Of a stretch of DNA of 64,000 bases, positions 1 through 8,476 are shown piece after piece (position 1 is the stretch's first letter; each line of letters opens with the position of its first letter). A model generated the notes under the pieces. The model was not told where the DNA came from. It was given only the letters and a program-made list of their open reading frames with translations, and searched no databases. Made by a program: the position numbers and the translations under genes. This DNA is from Paenibacillus rhizophilus (GTDB lineage: Bacteria; Bacillota; Bacilli; Paenibacillales; Paenibacillaceae): positions 186,001 to 250,000 of the forward strand of contig NZ_RQPI01000003.1 of the NCBI RefSeq assembly GCF_003854965.1. Direction: 5' to 3'.

Positions 1-117
1 GCCCAAGCGTCCGCTCCTGCGGGCAAGGCCCGCAACGCGGACCGGGAGCGCAACCGCAAGAACAAGGGAGCGCCCAAATGGCTGAAGGACAAAAGGTCCG
101 GAGGTGACGGGCAATGA
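1..117 (+). CDS. 3' end of an upstream gene (partial, unidentified)
   Basis: The frame is open from the first base of the window and ends at a TGA that overlaps the ATG of the next gene (ATGA). The 38 visible residues are Lys, Arg, Asn and Gly rich, with the hydrophilic stretch KNKGAPKWLKD near the end and no domain I recognise. The 4-base overlap with ecsA suggests co-transcription and coupled translation. The protein itself cannot be identified from this tail. Confidence 0.6.
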   Translation, partial: AQASAPAGKARNADRERNRKNKGAPKWLKDKRSGGDGQ

Positions 118-860
118 GTGCCGCTCCCGTACTGGAGATTACGGGCCTGACCGGCGGGTACAGCCTGAACAAGCCGGTGCTGCATGATATTTCCCTGCAG
201 GTTCAGCCGGGGGAGATGGTCGGGCTGATCGGGCTGAACGGAGCCGGCAAGAGCACCACCATGAAGCATATCCTCGGCCTGATGACGCCGCATAAAGGCG
301 GAATCGCCGTTCAGGGAAGAACGCGGGACAACGATTCGGCAGGATATCACAGCGCGCTTTCTTTTGTGCCCGAGTCGCCGCTATTGTACGAAGAAATGAC
401 GGTTCGCGAGCATGTGGAATTTACGGCCAGGGCATACGGCGTGAACCGCGCCGATTACGAGGCTCGCAGCCGCCGCCTATCGGAGCTTTTCCGCATGGAA
501 GATAAGATGGACAGCCTCTCCGGCCATCTGTCCAAAGGGATGAAGCAGAAGGTGATGATTATGTGCGCTTTTGTCGCGAGTCCTGCGTTGTATGTAATCG
601 ACGAGCCTTTTCTCGGCCTCGACCCGCTCGGCATCCGCTCGCTACTGGACTTTATGCTGGAGATCAAGCAATCGGGTTCATCCATTTTGCTCAGTTCCCA
701 TATCCTCTCCACGATCGAGAACTATTGCGACCGTTTCATCGTGCTGCACCAGGGCAGGGTCATCGCCGAGGGCAGCTTGGCGGATATAGGGGCTGCCGCA
801 GGCAAGCCGGGCCTGCCGCTGGAGCAGCTGTTCTACGAGCTGGTCCAGGGAGGGAAGTAG
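114..860 (+). CDS. ecsA: ABC transporter ATP-binding protein EcsA
   Basis: This is the nucleotide-binding subunit of the Ecs-type ABC exporter, which in Bacillus affects secretion, competence and intramembrane proteolysis. The 248-residue protein has Walker A GLNGAGKS at residues 40-47, a signature region SKGMKQKV near residue 140 in place of the textbook LSGGQ, Walker B ending in D163-E164, and a switch histidine in LLSSH. The length is normal for EcsA. The next gene begins one base after the stop and encodes a membrane protein with EcsB features, which supports this name over a generic CcmA-type ATPase. The start is the ATG inside the ATGA overlap with the preceding gene. Confidence 0.85.
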   Translation: MSAAPVLEITGLTGGYSLNKPVLHDISLQVQPGEMVGLIGLNGAGKSTTMKHILGLMTPHKGGIAVQGRTRDNDSAGYHSALSFVPESPLLYEEMTVREHVEFTARAYGVNRADYEARSRRLSELFRMEDKMDSLSGHLSKGMKQKVMIMCAFVASPALYVIDEPFLGLDPLGIRSLLDFMLEIKQSGSSILLSSHILSTIENYCDRFIVLHQGRVIAEGSLADIGAAAGKPGLPLEQLFYELVQGGK

Positions 861-861
861 C

Positions 862-2085
862 ATGGATCTCAGAAAGCTGCAAGGGGAAAGGCGCAGCCGG
901 GAGGCCGGCAAGCTCCTTCCCTATGCGGGCTATATTATCCAGAGCGGCGTGGCGGTCGTGCTGCTGTTCATCCTTATCGCTTTTTCGGCCTGGTACACTT
1001 CGGTGCTGAAGGATGTTCCAGCCGGTGTGCCGATCCGCTGGATTATGCTGGCGGCGCTGCTGCCGGCCGCGGTTCACAGCAGTTTCCGCACCTATCTGCA
1101 GCCTGCGGACGCCGTCTTTCTGCTGCCTCAGGAGCACCGGATGCACGAGTACTTTGCACCGGCCTGGACCAGGGGGACCGTTTGGAAAGGCCTGCGGCTC
1201 CTTATGGCGCTCCTCATTTTATGGCCTTTGTACATACGAACGGAGGAATCGCCGAAGTCACTGTTAATCACCGCCGCGCTGCTCCTTGGCGTAAAGCTTC
1301 TCTCCGCTTACGGCTGCTGGCGGGAGCTGAAGATGCTCTCTCCGGCCGCGTCTGCGGGGTATCGGCTGCTGCGCTGGGCGGTGGGCGGCCTGATCATCGC
1401 CGCCTGGCTGTGGCAGCCTTTCCATAAAGGGCTGGGCTTCTCCATGCTGCTGGCGGCGGCTTATCTGGCGGCGCTTGCCGTACCCGCCCGGCACGCCGTT
1501 CCTTGGGAGCGGCTGAGCGCTCAGGAGAAGGTGCAGAGCGGCCGGGCCCAAATGCTGCTCGGCTGGTTCGTCGAGGTTCCAGGACGCCAGCAGCGTGTCT
1601 ATTCCCGCCGCTGGCTCTCCCGCTGGGGGGCTGAACTTCCCTGGAGGCGGGACAGCGCCTACCGCTATCTGCTGACCAAAAGTTTTGCCCGCGGCGATAT
1701 TTTGGGCATAGTGCTGCGCCTCGGACTTTTGGCGCTGGCGCTGGAGTGGTGGAACCGCGGCAGCCTTGTCGGCGCCGGGATTTATTTGTTCTTCCTGTTC
1801 ATCGTCGGCGTCCAGCTCTCCGCCCTGTCGAAGCTGCACGGCGATTCATTCTGGCTGACGGTCTATCCGCTGCCGGAGAACAGCCGCAGCCGCAGCACCG
1901 TCTCCTTCGTGTTCCGGGCGCATCTGGCATTGGCGCTCGTGCTATGGCTTCCGTTCGTAGCGGCAGCCGGAAGCGGCATGCTGCCGAGAGCGCTCGGCAC
2001 GCTGGCTGCCGGAGCGGCGCTCGTTCTGATCGTCCGGGCCCGCCTGGGGCGGAAAATGAGGAGTTCCGACGACGATGATTTCTAA
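862..2085 (+). CDS. ecsB: ABC transporter permease EcsB
   Basis: This 407-residue polytopic membrane protein would be the permease partner of EcsA. An early hydrophobic segment lies at about residues 24-48 (GVAVVLLFILIAF), and several more follow up to the Arg-rich cytoplasmic tail. The segment LQPADAVFLLPQE near residue 73 is a hallmark of EcsB proteins, in which a Leu-Leu-Pro loop follows the second helix. It starts one base after the ecsA stop, so the two are surely one operon. The C-terminus is charged (SSDDDDF). No oddity was seen apart from high GC codon use shared with its neighbours. Confidence 0.82.
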   Translation: MDLRKLQGERRSREAGKLLPYAGYIIQSGVAVVLLFILIAFSAWYTSVLKDVPAGVPIRWIMLAALLPAAVHSSFRTYLQPADAVFLLPQEHRMHEYFAPAWTRGTVWKGLRLLMALLILWPLYIRTEESPKSLLITAALLLGVKLLSAYGCWRELKMLSPAASAGYRLLRWAVGGLIIAAWLWQPFHKGLGFSMLLAAAYLAALAVPARHAVPWERLSAQEKVQSGRAQMLLGWFVEVPGRQQRVYSRRWLSRWGAELPWRRDSAYRYLLTKSFARGDILGIVLRLGLLALALEWWNRGSLVGAGIYLFFLFIVGVQLSALSKLHGDSFWLTVYPLPENSRSRSTVSFVFRAHLALALVLWLPFVAAAGSGMLPRALGTLAAGAALVLIVRARLGRKMRSSDDDDF

Positions 2086-2189
2086 AGCCGCCTGAAGCAC
2101 GGGCTTCAGGCCGTGGGAGCAAGCGGTTTTGCCGATGGCATACGAGCGGTTATTAACCAATTGTTTACGTTGCACAGCACAATATATGA

Positions 2190-2242
2190 AAGAGGGGCGA
2201 TCCCAAAAAGTCATCGCAGATGGCTTAGGGATCGCCTCTTTT
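2190..2242. repeat. Palindromic element A (terminator-like dispersed repeat)
   Basis: A near-perfect stem-loop: outer arms AAGAGGGGCGATCCC and GGGATCGCCTCTT, inner arms AAGTCATC and GATGGCTT around GCA, followed by TTTT on the plus strand. It can terminate ecsB transcription. A second copy with the same inner arms lies at 2518-2573, so this looks like a dispersed family rather than a one-off terminator. Confidence 0.7.
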
Positions 2243-2274
2243 GACGTCCCAGTCAGGAGCCAGCCCTTACGGGC

Positions 2275-2480
2275 TGCCTTAAGGAACGACTAAGCGGAAT
2301 TCCTCCGTTAAATTAGCAGGATAACAGGCTGATATCCGAATTATAAGGAAAACATCCAGCTAATTGGGGCGTTTAATCGGCCGAACGGGCGGAACCCATG
2401 AATTAGATGGAGCTTTTCCAGGTAAGCTGTTGAACAGCCTGATTTCTTATGAATTAGAGGGAGCTTTTCCCTCTCCACCC
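2275..2480. repeat. Degenerate intergenic repeats
   Basis: No gene is visible between ecsB and the GntR gene. The stretch contains repeated AATTAG-GGAG-TTTTCC units: GAATTAGATGGAGCTTTTCC near 2401 and GAATTAGAGGGAGCTTTTCC near 2452 are direct repeats, and a related GCGGAATTCCTCCGTTAAATTAG lies near 2293. A loosely similar stretch (AGTTAGCGGAGTCC...GGCTTAATTAG) occurs at 17236-17277. I associate such non-coding units with Paenibacillus genomes; their role is not known to me. Confidence 0.5.
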
Positions 2481-2517
2481 GCCAGTTGGCCAACGGGGCT
2501 GCTCATCCCCGGCCGCA

Positions 2518-2573
2518 AAAAGGGGCTCTCCCAAAAGTCATCCTAGATGACTTAGGGATCGCCCCTTCTTTTG
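2518..2573. repeat. Palindromic element B (second copy of element A family)
   Basis: Stem-loop with outer arms AAGGGGC and GCCCCTT, inner arms AAAGTCATC and GATGACTT around CTA, and a T-rich tail TTCTTTT. The inner arms match element A at 2190-2242 almost exactly, while the flanking bases differ, as expected for a mobile or recombining hairpin family. Confidence 0.7.
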
Positions 2574-2673
2574 CAGCCCTTTTGGTTCAGCAGATGATGA
2601 GCAGAACTCTGCACGCTGAATTTTTTTTTGATGACTTGGTCGGGAGGTCGCACGGTGTCGGTGTGATCTCGCT

Positions 2674-3363
2674 TTAGATCAGCCCGCCGTTCAGATTGAT
2701 ATTTTTGTACAGTCGGATTTTCGCATCCTCCAGATGCTCGCTCACCACTTGTCTAAGATCGTCATGGGAGCCCGCCTTAAGCGAACCGATAATCCGCTCG
2801 TGCTGCTGCAATGAATGAAGGACCATTTCCTTCGTAATCAGGTACGATTTCATCGCCAGGTAGCGGTAATTCATGGTGTTTTGATAGATATTCTGAATAT
2901 TCCGGTTGCCGCCCAGCTTCAGAAACTCCATGTGAAAATGAAGATTGTAATCTCCTTCGTGGTAATTCTCCAGCTTTGAGGAGTTTACGATATAGACCGA
3001 GGTTTCATGAATCTTCTCCATGTTGGCGACGATATCCTGACTAGCCTTCGCCATTCCCGATGCCAGCTTCTCCACGACCCACAGTTCAATCATCAGGCGC
3101 GTATCCATAATGTCGAGCACGTTCTCAGAGGAAAACCCGACGACAAAAGTGCCGACCTTCGGTACCGTCTTGATCAATCCGTCCATTTCCAGCCGGCCCA
3201 GCGCGTCGCGGATCGGCGTCCGGCTTACCCCAAGCTGAGCGGATAATTCGGGAATGGAGAGCTTGTGTTCGGGCGGGAACTCTCTTTTGATAATCAGTTC
3301 TTTCAGAATATTGTACGTTTTCTCCAGCAAATTGGCATTGTCGATTCGGATCAGTTTAGGCAT
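2674..3363 (-). CDS. GntR-family transcriptional regulator, FCD (FadR-C) subfamily
   Basis: This 229-residue DNA-binding protein has an N-terminal winged helix at about residues 11-75 (SAQLGVSRTPIRDALGRLE is the recognition region) and an all-helical FCD ligand domain with His-rich segments (LHFHMEFLKLGGN) that in this family hold a metal and a carboxylate effector. It is divergently transcribed from the sulfolactate operon, so it is the likely local repressor, with a sulfonate or hydroxy acid as inducer (inference). The ATG start has AAGGAATG upstream. A promoter TTGACA-17-TTTAAA for this gene reads leftward from 3446, and a motif shared with the operon leader covers its start point, suggesting autoregulation. 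Confidence 0.85.
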   Translation of the reverse strand: MPKLIRIDNANLLEKTYNILKELIIKREFPPEHKLSIPELSAQLGVSRTPIRDALGRLEMDGLIKTVPKVGTFVVGFSSENVLDIMDTRLMIELWVVEKLASGMAKASQDIVANMEKIHETSVYIVNSSKLENYHEGDYNLHFHMEFLKLGGNRNIQNIYQNTMNYRYLAMKSYLITKEMVLHSLQQHERIIGSLKAGSHDDLRQVVSEHLEDAKIRLYKNINLNGGLI

Positions 3364-3401
3364 GAAATCATTCCTTATCGGGTCAAGTACTTTCTTGAAT
3401 C

Positions 3402-3414
3402 ATGTATACAACAT
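3402..3414. promoter_or_regulatory. Putative GntR operator O1
   Basis: ATGTATACAACAT is half-identical to the palindrome at 3601-3616. FCD regulators often bind sites centred on GTATAC or TTGTATACAA. It sits at the predicted transcription start of the GntR gene (its -35 TGTCAA complement at 3441-3446, -10 at 3418-3423). Confidence 0.5.
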
Positions 3415-3482
3415 TTATTTAAATCATATCATCAAGTATTTGTCAAAAGATATTTTCCACAAAAATAGTTGAGAAAATAACA

Positions 3483-3512
3483 TTGACAGGAAAAAGAAGA
3501 CGGTGATATGAT
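3483..3512 (+). promoter_or_regulatory. Sigma-A-type promoter P1 of the sulfolactate operon
   Basis: TTGACA at 3483-3488 and TATGAT at 3507-3512, with 18 bases between. The implied start near 3519 gives a leader of about 200 nt that contains operator O2 and a terminator. A second weaker candidate, TTGTTT-18-TATATT ending at 3621, would place O2 inside the promoter. Confidence 0.55.
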
Positions 3513-3600
3513 ACGTGGCATAGCAGAAACAAAACCTACTAAACCTATCGACTATACATATTGCTGCTGGTAATGTCGAAGTTCAATTTTTTTGTTTTGT

Positions 3601-3616
3601 ATGTTATATACAACAT
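3601..3616. promoter_or_regulatory. Putative GntR operator O2
   Basis: ATGTTATATACAACAT is an almost perfect 16-base inverted repeat. The half site TATACAACAT is repeated exactly at 3405-3414. The position between the divergent genes fits a repressor site for the adjacent FCD regulator. Confidence 0.55.
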
Positions 3617-3646
3617 ATATTAGAGTGTCGACCGTACAGACGGAGA

Positions 3647-3685
3647 CCTGCCTTTCGGCTATATAAAGCCTTGGCGGGTTTTTTG
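3647..3685 (+). terminator. Leader terminator before the sulfolactate operon
   Basis: CCTGCC (3647-3652) pairs with GGCGGG (3673-3678), with an inner GGCT/AGCC helix, followed by six T. It lies upstream of the first gene with no gene ending nearby, so it is either an attenuator or the end of a short RNA. Confidence 0.55.
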
Positions 3686-3717
3686 CGTTTAAACGGTCAT
3701 AGTCAGGAGGAATGAGA

Positions 3718-4317
3718 ATGAAAAGCGCGGCTGACCGCTCTGCCGGAGTGCTTGCCGTTCTGGCTGGCTGTCTCTCTCTTCGCGAAGCCTACCGCCTGTA
3801 CCCTTATCATGTCAGTCTGCTCGGCGGAGACCATACCTTCCCCGCCTTTATTGGAGCGGGACTGGCCCTGGCGGGAGTCTGGTTGGTATTGTTTCCCGGG
3901 CCATCCGCCAAATTGTCCGCTGCCGGATTAACAACTCCGGAGTTGGCGGATGCCGAAACATCCATTGCCGAATCATCCATTGAAAAATTCATTGTTGACG
4001 AGTCCGTTGTTGACAGATCTCCATCTCCGGATACTCAATGGGCGGATCGGAAAAGCGGACGGATTCAGTTTCTGCCAAGGCAGGGCCTGATCCCGCTCCT
4101 GCTGCTGATCTACACTTTTATTCTTCCTTGGGCGGGTTACCTGGTGGGGACCTTCATCATCGCTCTGCTTCTGTTTCGACTGCTGGGAATCGGCAGATGG
4201 TGGCGCTGCGCTGTGTACGCTTTGCTGCTGACGGCCGGGCTGTATCTGATCTTTATCGAATGGCTGCACACTCCGTTTTCGGCAGGAACGCTGTGGCTGC
4301 ATCAAGGAGGCGATTAA
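3718..4317 (+). CDS. Tripartite tricarboxylate transporter small membrane subunit (TctB family)
   Basis: This about 199-residue membrane protein is the small subunit of a TTT importer. Hydrophobic helices are seen at about residues 8-25, 40-60, 125-150 and 155-185, separated by an acidic hydrophilic loop of about 65 residues. The ATG at 3718 is chosen because AGGAGG ends 7 bases before it; the in-frame ATG at 3712 is too close. It abuts the TctA gene directly, and the solute-binding gene follows. Together with suyAB and the dehydrogenases, this matches the transporter type found with sulfolactate genes in Chromohalobacter (SlcHFG), so the substrate is inferred to be 3-sulfolactate. Confidence 0.75.
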   Translation: MKSAADRSAGVLAVLAGCLSLREAYRLYPYHVSLLGGDHTFPAFIGAGLALAGVWLVLFPGPSAKLSAAGLTTPELADAETSIAESSIEKFIVDESVVDRSPSPDTQWADRKSGRIQFLPRQGLIPLLLLIYTFILPWAGYLVGTFIIALLLFRLLGIGRWWRCAVYALLLTAGLYLIFIEWLHTPFSAGTLWLHQGGD

Positions 4318-5847
4318 ATGAGTAATTTATCCATGCTGCTGGACGGCTTTGGACATGCGGCCACACCGATGAATCTGCTGATGGCGGCCATCGGCGTGCT
4401 TGTGGGAACCTTCGTCGGCGTGCTGCCGGGGCTTGGCCCGACCTCGTCGATCGCTATTCTGCTGCCCGTAACGGCGGTTCTTGAACCGACGCAGGCGATT
4501 ATCATGCTCGCGGGCATTTATTACGGGGCGATGTACGGCGGATCGACGACCGCCATTCTGCTCAATATTCCGGGCGAGGCCTCATCCGTCCCCACCTGTC
4601 TGGACGGCTATCCGCTCGCACAGCAGGGCAGGGGAGGACCGGCGCTCGGCATCGCCGCCATCGCATCCTTTATCGCAGGCGTGCTGGGTGTGCTCGGTCT
4701 TGTCCTGTTCGCTCCCGTGCTGGCCAATCAGGCGCTGCGTTTCGGTCCGCCGGAAATGTTCTCCGTCCTTCTCCTGACGCTGGTCATCATGATGGGAATG
4801 ACCGGCGGACGATTCGTCAAATCGGCCGTTATGGGCCTGGCCGGCATTGCCTTGTCACTCATCGGGCTTGGCGCGAACTCCGGCTTGTACCGGTTCACCC
4901 TGGGCTGGGGCCCGCTGGAAGGGGGGCTTGATATGGTGAGCATTCTGATCGGGCTCTTCTCGATCGCTGAAGTTATGAGAGGTTTGTCGGAGAAGAAGAC
5001 CGCGATTTCCGCCGGAAATATCGGCAGCGTCTATCCGGGCCGGCAGGATCTGAAGCAAAGCGCTCCTTCCATCGCCGCGGGCGGGCTGATCGGTTTCTTC
5101 ATGGGGCTGCTCCCGGGCTGCTCGGCCGCCGTAACTTCTTTTCTGTCTTATGATTTCGCCAAAAGAATCTCGCGCCGCCGCCATCTGTTCGGGAAAGGAG
5201 CCATCGAGGGCGTGGCCGCTCCGGAAGCCGCGAACAACGCGACAAGCTCGGCCGGATTTATTCCGCTGTTCGCGCTCGGCATCCCTTCCTCGCCGCCGCT
5301 GGCCGTGCTGCTCGCCGGACTGATGATCTACGGGCTGACGCCGGGTCCGATGCTGTTCGAGCAGAAAGGAAGCTTTGTGTGGACCGTCATCGCGAGCATG
5401 TTCATCGGCAACGTGATGCTGCTGGTGCTGAACCTGCCGCTGGTGGGCATTTGGGCCAAGCTGACCCGGGTCCCGTTCTCGATTCTTGCGCCGGTGATTC
5501 TTCTGCTCAGTATGATCGGAGCCTATACGGTGCGCAACAATCTGTTCGATGTCCAGGTGGCCGTTGTCTTCGGCGTCGCCGGTTATTACCTGCAAAAGCA
5601 TGACTGGCCGATCATGCCCCTCATTCTCTGTTTTATTCTCGGTCCCTTGATGGAGCAGTCGTTTTTGCAGTCGATGGCGATTTCCGGCGGAAGCCTCGGC
5701 ATCTTTGTTCAAAGAGGTCTCTCGGTCGCTTTCATTATAGCCGCCGCGGCCATGCTGGTCTTCTCTTTGTACATGGTCCGCCGCACCAAAAAAAGAATCC
5801 GTGAGGAACGCGGCGATTCGCTCAGCATCATCAATGCGGAAGCGTAA
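4318..5847 (+). CDS. Tripartite tricarboxylate transporter large permease (TctA family)
   Basis: This 509-residue polytopic membrane protein is the large TTT permease that moves a carboxylate with a cation gradient. It carries typical TctA segments: GTFVGVLPGLGPTSSIAILLP near residue 30, a glycine-rich YGGSTTAILLNIPGE stretch near residue 75, and the mirrored PGCSAAVTSFLSYDF stretch in the second half. About 11-12 hydrophobic helices are visible and the length is normal. The ATG follows directly on the TctB stop with AAGGAGG in front. Substrate specificity cannot be read from the permease; the neighbours argue for 3-sulfolactate. Confidence 0.85.
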   Translation: MSNLSMLLDGFGHAATPMNLLMAAIGVLVGTFVGVLPGLGPTSSIAILLPVTAVLEPTQAIIMLAGIYYGAMYGGSTTAILLNIPGEASSVPTCLDGYPLAQQGRGGPALGIAAIASFIAGVLGVLGLVLFAPVLANQALRFGPPEMFSVLLLTLVIMMGMTGGRFVKSAVMGLAGIALSLIGLGANSGLYRFTLGWGPLEGGLDMVSILIGLFSIAEVMRGLSEKKTAISAGNIGSVYPGRQDLKQSAPSIAAGGLIGFFMGLLPGCSAAVTSFLSYDFAKRISRRRHLFGKGAIEGVAAPEAANNATSSAGFIPLFALGIPSSPPLAVLLAGLMIYGLTPGPMLFEQKGSFVWTVIASMFIGNVMLLVLNLPLVGIWAKLTRVPFSILAPVILLLSMIGAYTVRNNLFDVQVAVVFGVAGYYLQKHDWPIMPLILCFILGPLMEQSFLQSMAISGGSLGIFVQRGLSVAFIIAAAAMLVFSLYMVRRTKKRIREERGDSLSIINAEA

Positions 5848-5882
5848 AGTCGCCTAAAACATAATTTAGGAGAGTGAATGAT

Positions 5883-6971
5883 TTGAAAACATTGAACAAA
5901 AAGGCTTCCCGGCTGCTGCCGCTGACGCTGGCGCTGCTGTTTCTGGTCTCCGGCTGCGGAGCAAATTCCACGGCGGAGTCCGGCGCAGGCGGGGCTGCCC
6001 AATCGGGCGGTGAAACGGCGGCTCCCTCCGCTTCGGCGGATGGATCGGCCTCCTCAGCCAACGCCGACTATCCGAACAGGCCCATCGAATATGTGGTGCC
6101 GTTCTCGGCCGGAGGCGGCGTAGATTTGGTTGCCCGGACGGTTGCGGAAGGGCTCAGCAAGGAATGGGGGCAGCCGATCGAAATCGTCAATAAGCCCGGC
6201 GCGGGCGGCGCCACCGGTGCGCAGTACGCGCTCAAACAAGCGGCCAATGACGGCTACACGGTCCTTGCGGATAATGTGGCGAGCACGACCATGCTGCAGG
6301 CCGGATCGGCCTCGGCGCCGGTTCTCCTAAGCGACCACGAATTTGCGGCCCGGGTCGTAACGGACGCGCCCGTCTTCGTGGTGGCCGCTGACGCGCCGTG
6401 GAAGGATTTCCGCGAATTCTCGGAATGGGCGAAAGCGAACCCCGAGAAACTGACCTGGACCAGCGTAGGGCCTGCGGGCTTCTCTACTTTTGCCGTAGCC
6501 GAATGGCTGAAAGCGATTGGAGCCGACTTTTCCAAAACCCGGATGGTCGCCACGAAAGGCGCGTCCGAATCTCTGCCCCTTGTAGCCGGAGGAAACGCGG
6601 TTCTTGCCGTTCACACCGTAAATGAGACTTCCACCCTGGTCAAGGCTGGCAAGCTGAAGGTGCTGGCAATCCTGTCTCCCGAGCGCAGCCCGTATTATCC
6701 CGATGTCCCCACAACGGCGGAGCAGGGAGTGAAGGATTTGTCCGTCTCCTGGTGGACGGGCATGAGCTTTCCGAAAGGAACGCCGCAGGAGATTGTCAAG
6801 AAGTGGGCAGATGGAGTCGCCAAGCTGGCACAGGACCCTGATTTCGTCGCGAAGCTCAAGAAGCTGCAGGTTGATCCGAACGTGCTTACAGGACAGGAGT
6901 TTACGGATTTTGTAAACAAGGAAGCGGAGTATTACACAGGTCTCGCCACCGAGACGGGAATCCGCAAGTAA
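5883..6971 (+). CDS. Tripartite tricarboxylate transporter solute-binding lipoprotein (TctC/Bug family)
   Basis: This extracytoplasmic binding protein of about 362 residues captures the substrate for the TTT permease. The N-terminus is a lipoprotein signal with two Lys-rich residues, a hydrophobic core and lipobox LVSGC, followed by a Ser/Ala/Gly linker. The Bug fold begins at YPNRPIEYVVPFSAGGGVD and includes the KPGAGGATG loop that contacts carboxylates. I prefer the TTG at 5883 because GGAG lies 10 bases upstream; the in-frame GTG at 5874 is almost on top of it. It is the third gene of the transporter unit, 26-35 bases after tctA. Confidence 0.82.
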   Translation: MKTLNKKASRLLPLTLALLFLVSGCGANSTAESGAGGAAQSGGETAAPSASADGSASSANADYPNRPIEYVVPFSAGGGVDLVARTVAEGLSKEWGQPIEIVNKPGAGGATGAQYALKQAANDGYTVLADNVASTTMLQAGSASAPVLLSDHEFAARVVTDAPVFVVAADAPWKDFREFSEWAKANPEKLTWTSVGPAGFSTFAVAEWLKAIGADFSKTRMVATKGASESLPLVAGGNAVLAVHTVNETSTLVKAGKLKVLAILSPERSPYYPDVPTTAEQGVKDLSVSWWTGMSFPKGTPQEIVKKWADGVAKLAQDPDFVAKLKKLQVDPNVLTGQEFTDFVNKEAEYYTGLATETGIRK

Positions 6972-6999
6972 CGCAAATATGACGAATGGGGGAATGAGC

Positions 7000-7278
7000 A
7001 TGCATCATTTTTTGATTCACAAACGGGGAGATCAGGTGGGTGTCGCGACGACGGACATTGCTGCCGGGCAGCAGGTCGTCGGGGTCTTTATGGATGACGA
7101 TTCGGAATTAACGGTGACAAGCCTTCAGAATGTTCCGCTGGGGCATAAAATATCCATCGGCGTTCTTGAGAAAGGCGGCAGGGTCATCGAATACGGCATT
7201 CCCATCGGCATTGCACCGGAGGGGCTGACCGAAGGGGAATACGTTCATACTCACAATATTAAATCGGCGAGGTGGTAA
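7000..7278 (+). CDS. suyA: (2R)-sulfolactate sulfo-lyase, small subunit SuyA
   Basis: This 92-residue SAF-domain protein is homologous to the N-terminal part of altronate dehydratase (UxaA). In fused UxaA it is one polypeptide with the large domain; here it is a separate subunit, the arrangement of SuyAB, which removes sulfite from (R)-3-sulfolactate to give pyruvate. Features include [16 protein letters not shown] at the start, the central [16 protein letters not shown] and the C-terminal [10 protein letters not shown] that closes the SAF fold. The ATG at 7000 is preferred over upstream ATGs because GGGGG lies 7 bases before it. It nearly abuts suyB. An altronate-type dehydratase subunit is the alternative, made less likely by the neighbouring comC and slcC. 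Confidence 0.8.
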   Translation: MHHFLIHKRGDQVGVATTDIAAGQQVVGVFMDDDSELTVTSLQNVPLGHKISIGVLEKGGRVIEYGIPIGIAPEGLTEGEYVHTHNIKSARW

Positions 7279-7280
7279 CA

Positions 7281-8435
7281 ATGGGACAATTATTTGGATA
7301 TCGCAGAGAAAACGGCAAGGTGGGTATTCGCAATCATGTCATTATTTTACCGGTTGACGACATTTCAAACGCAGCCTGCGAGGCGGTGGCTAAGGTCATC
7401 TCCGGCACGCTGGCTCTGCCCCATGCTTACGGGCGGCTTCAGTACGGAGAGGATTTGGAGCTGCACTTCCGGACGATGATCGGAACGGGCAGCAATCCGA
7501 ACGTGGCGGCGGTCATCGTGATCGGCATCGAGCCGAACTGGACGAAGATCATCACGGACGGCATCGCCGCAACAGGCAAACCTGTGGCCGGATTCTCCAT
7601 CGAAGGCTTGGGTGATCTGGAAATTATCCGGCGGGCGGCCTGGAAAGCCAAAGAATTCGTGCAGTGGGCCACAGAGCTTCAGCGGGTACCCGTATCCCTC
7701 TCGGAGCTTACCGTAAGCATCAAATGTGGAGAATCGGATACGACGACGGGGCTTGGCTCCTGCCCGACGGTAGGAGAAACGGTCGACTATTTGATTGATC
7801 AGGGGGCGACCGTGTTTTTCGGGGAGACTTCCGAGCTTACCGGCGGAGAGCATCTGATCGCGGACCGGATGGCGACGGAAGAGCTGCGCGAGCAATTCCA
7901 GCGCACCTATGACCGTTATGTCTCGGGATTCGCTTCCCAGGGAGTGGATCTGCTCGGCTCCCAGCCGACCCAGGGCAATATCGCCGGCGGGCTGTCCACG
8001 ATTGAAGAGAAGGCGCTCGGCAATATCGAAAAAACCGGCAGCAAGCAGGTCATCGGCGTACTGAAGCCTGCCGAGGCGCCGCAGAACGGCCCGGGTCTGT
8101 ATTTCATGGACAGCTCTTCCGCCGCTGCGGAGTGCATAACGCTCATGGCCGCCGCCGGAGCGGTCGTCCATTTCTTTCCGACAGGTCAGGGTAATGTGAT
8201 TGGCAATCCGATCGAGCCTGTGATCAAAGTATCGGCCAACCCGAAGACGGTCAAGCTGATGGCCGAGCATATCGACGTCGATGTAAGTCCGCTGCTGGAA
8301 CGCACGATTACGCTGCCTGAAGCGCGGGAACGCTTGCTGGAGACGCTGGAACGGACCGTTAACGGGCGGCTGACGGCTGCGGAAGCGCTCGGCCACCGGG
8401 AATTTGTAATGACGAAGCTGTATCCGAGCGCGTGA
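7281..8435 (+). CDS. suyB: (2R)-sulfolactate sulfo-lyase, large subunit SuyB
   Basis: This 384-residue catalytic subunit of the UxaA/GarD family probably carries out the iron-dependent C-S cleavage of (R)-sulfolactate to pyruvate and sulfite in the cytoplasm. Family motifs include [20 protein letters not shown] near residue 15, [15 protein letters not shown] near residue 70, [19 protein letters not shown] near residue 150 and [14 protein letters not shown] near residue 300. Length and motif spacing match the free-standing large subunit. The ATG at 7281 has GAGGTGG in front; a GTG at 7272 overlaps suyA and is less likely. It is between suyA and comC. No TauE/SuyZ-type sulfite exporter is in the window. 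Confidence 0.8.
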   Translation: MGQLFGYRRENGKVGIRNHVIILPVDDISNAACEAVAKVISGTLALPHAYGRLQYGEDLELHFRTMIGTGSNPNVAAVIVIGIEPNWTKIITDGIAATGKPVAGFSIEGLGDLEIIRRAAWKAKEFVQWATELQRVPVSLSELTVSIKCGESDTTTGLGSCPTVGETVDYLIDQGATVFFGETSELTGGEHLIADRMATEELREQFQRTYDRYVSGFASQGVDLLGSQPTQGNIAGGLSTIEEKALGNIEKTGSKQVIGVLKPAEAPQNGPGLYFMDSSSAAAECITLMAAAGAVVHFFPTGQGNVIGNPIEPVIKVSANPKTVKLMAEHIDVDVSPLLERTITLPEARERLLETLERTVNGRLTAAEALGHREFVMTKLYPSA

Positions 8436-8476
8436 ATAACAATAAAGAGAAATGAATGGGGAGGCGTAACGCGGAA

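Noticed and set aside
7000-8435. Altronate dehydratase (UxaA) as the primary call
   Set aside because: Subunits are split and the operon holds ComC- and SlcC-like dehydrogenases and a TTT transporter but no hexuronate genes.
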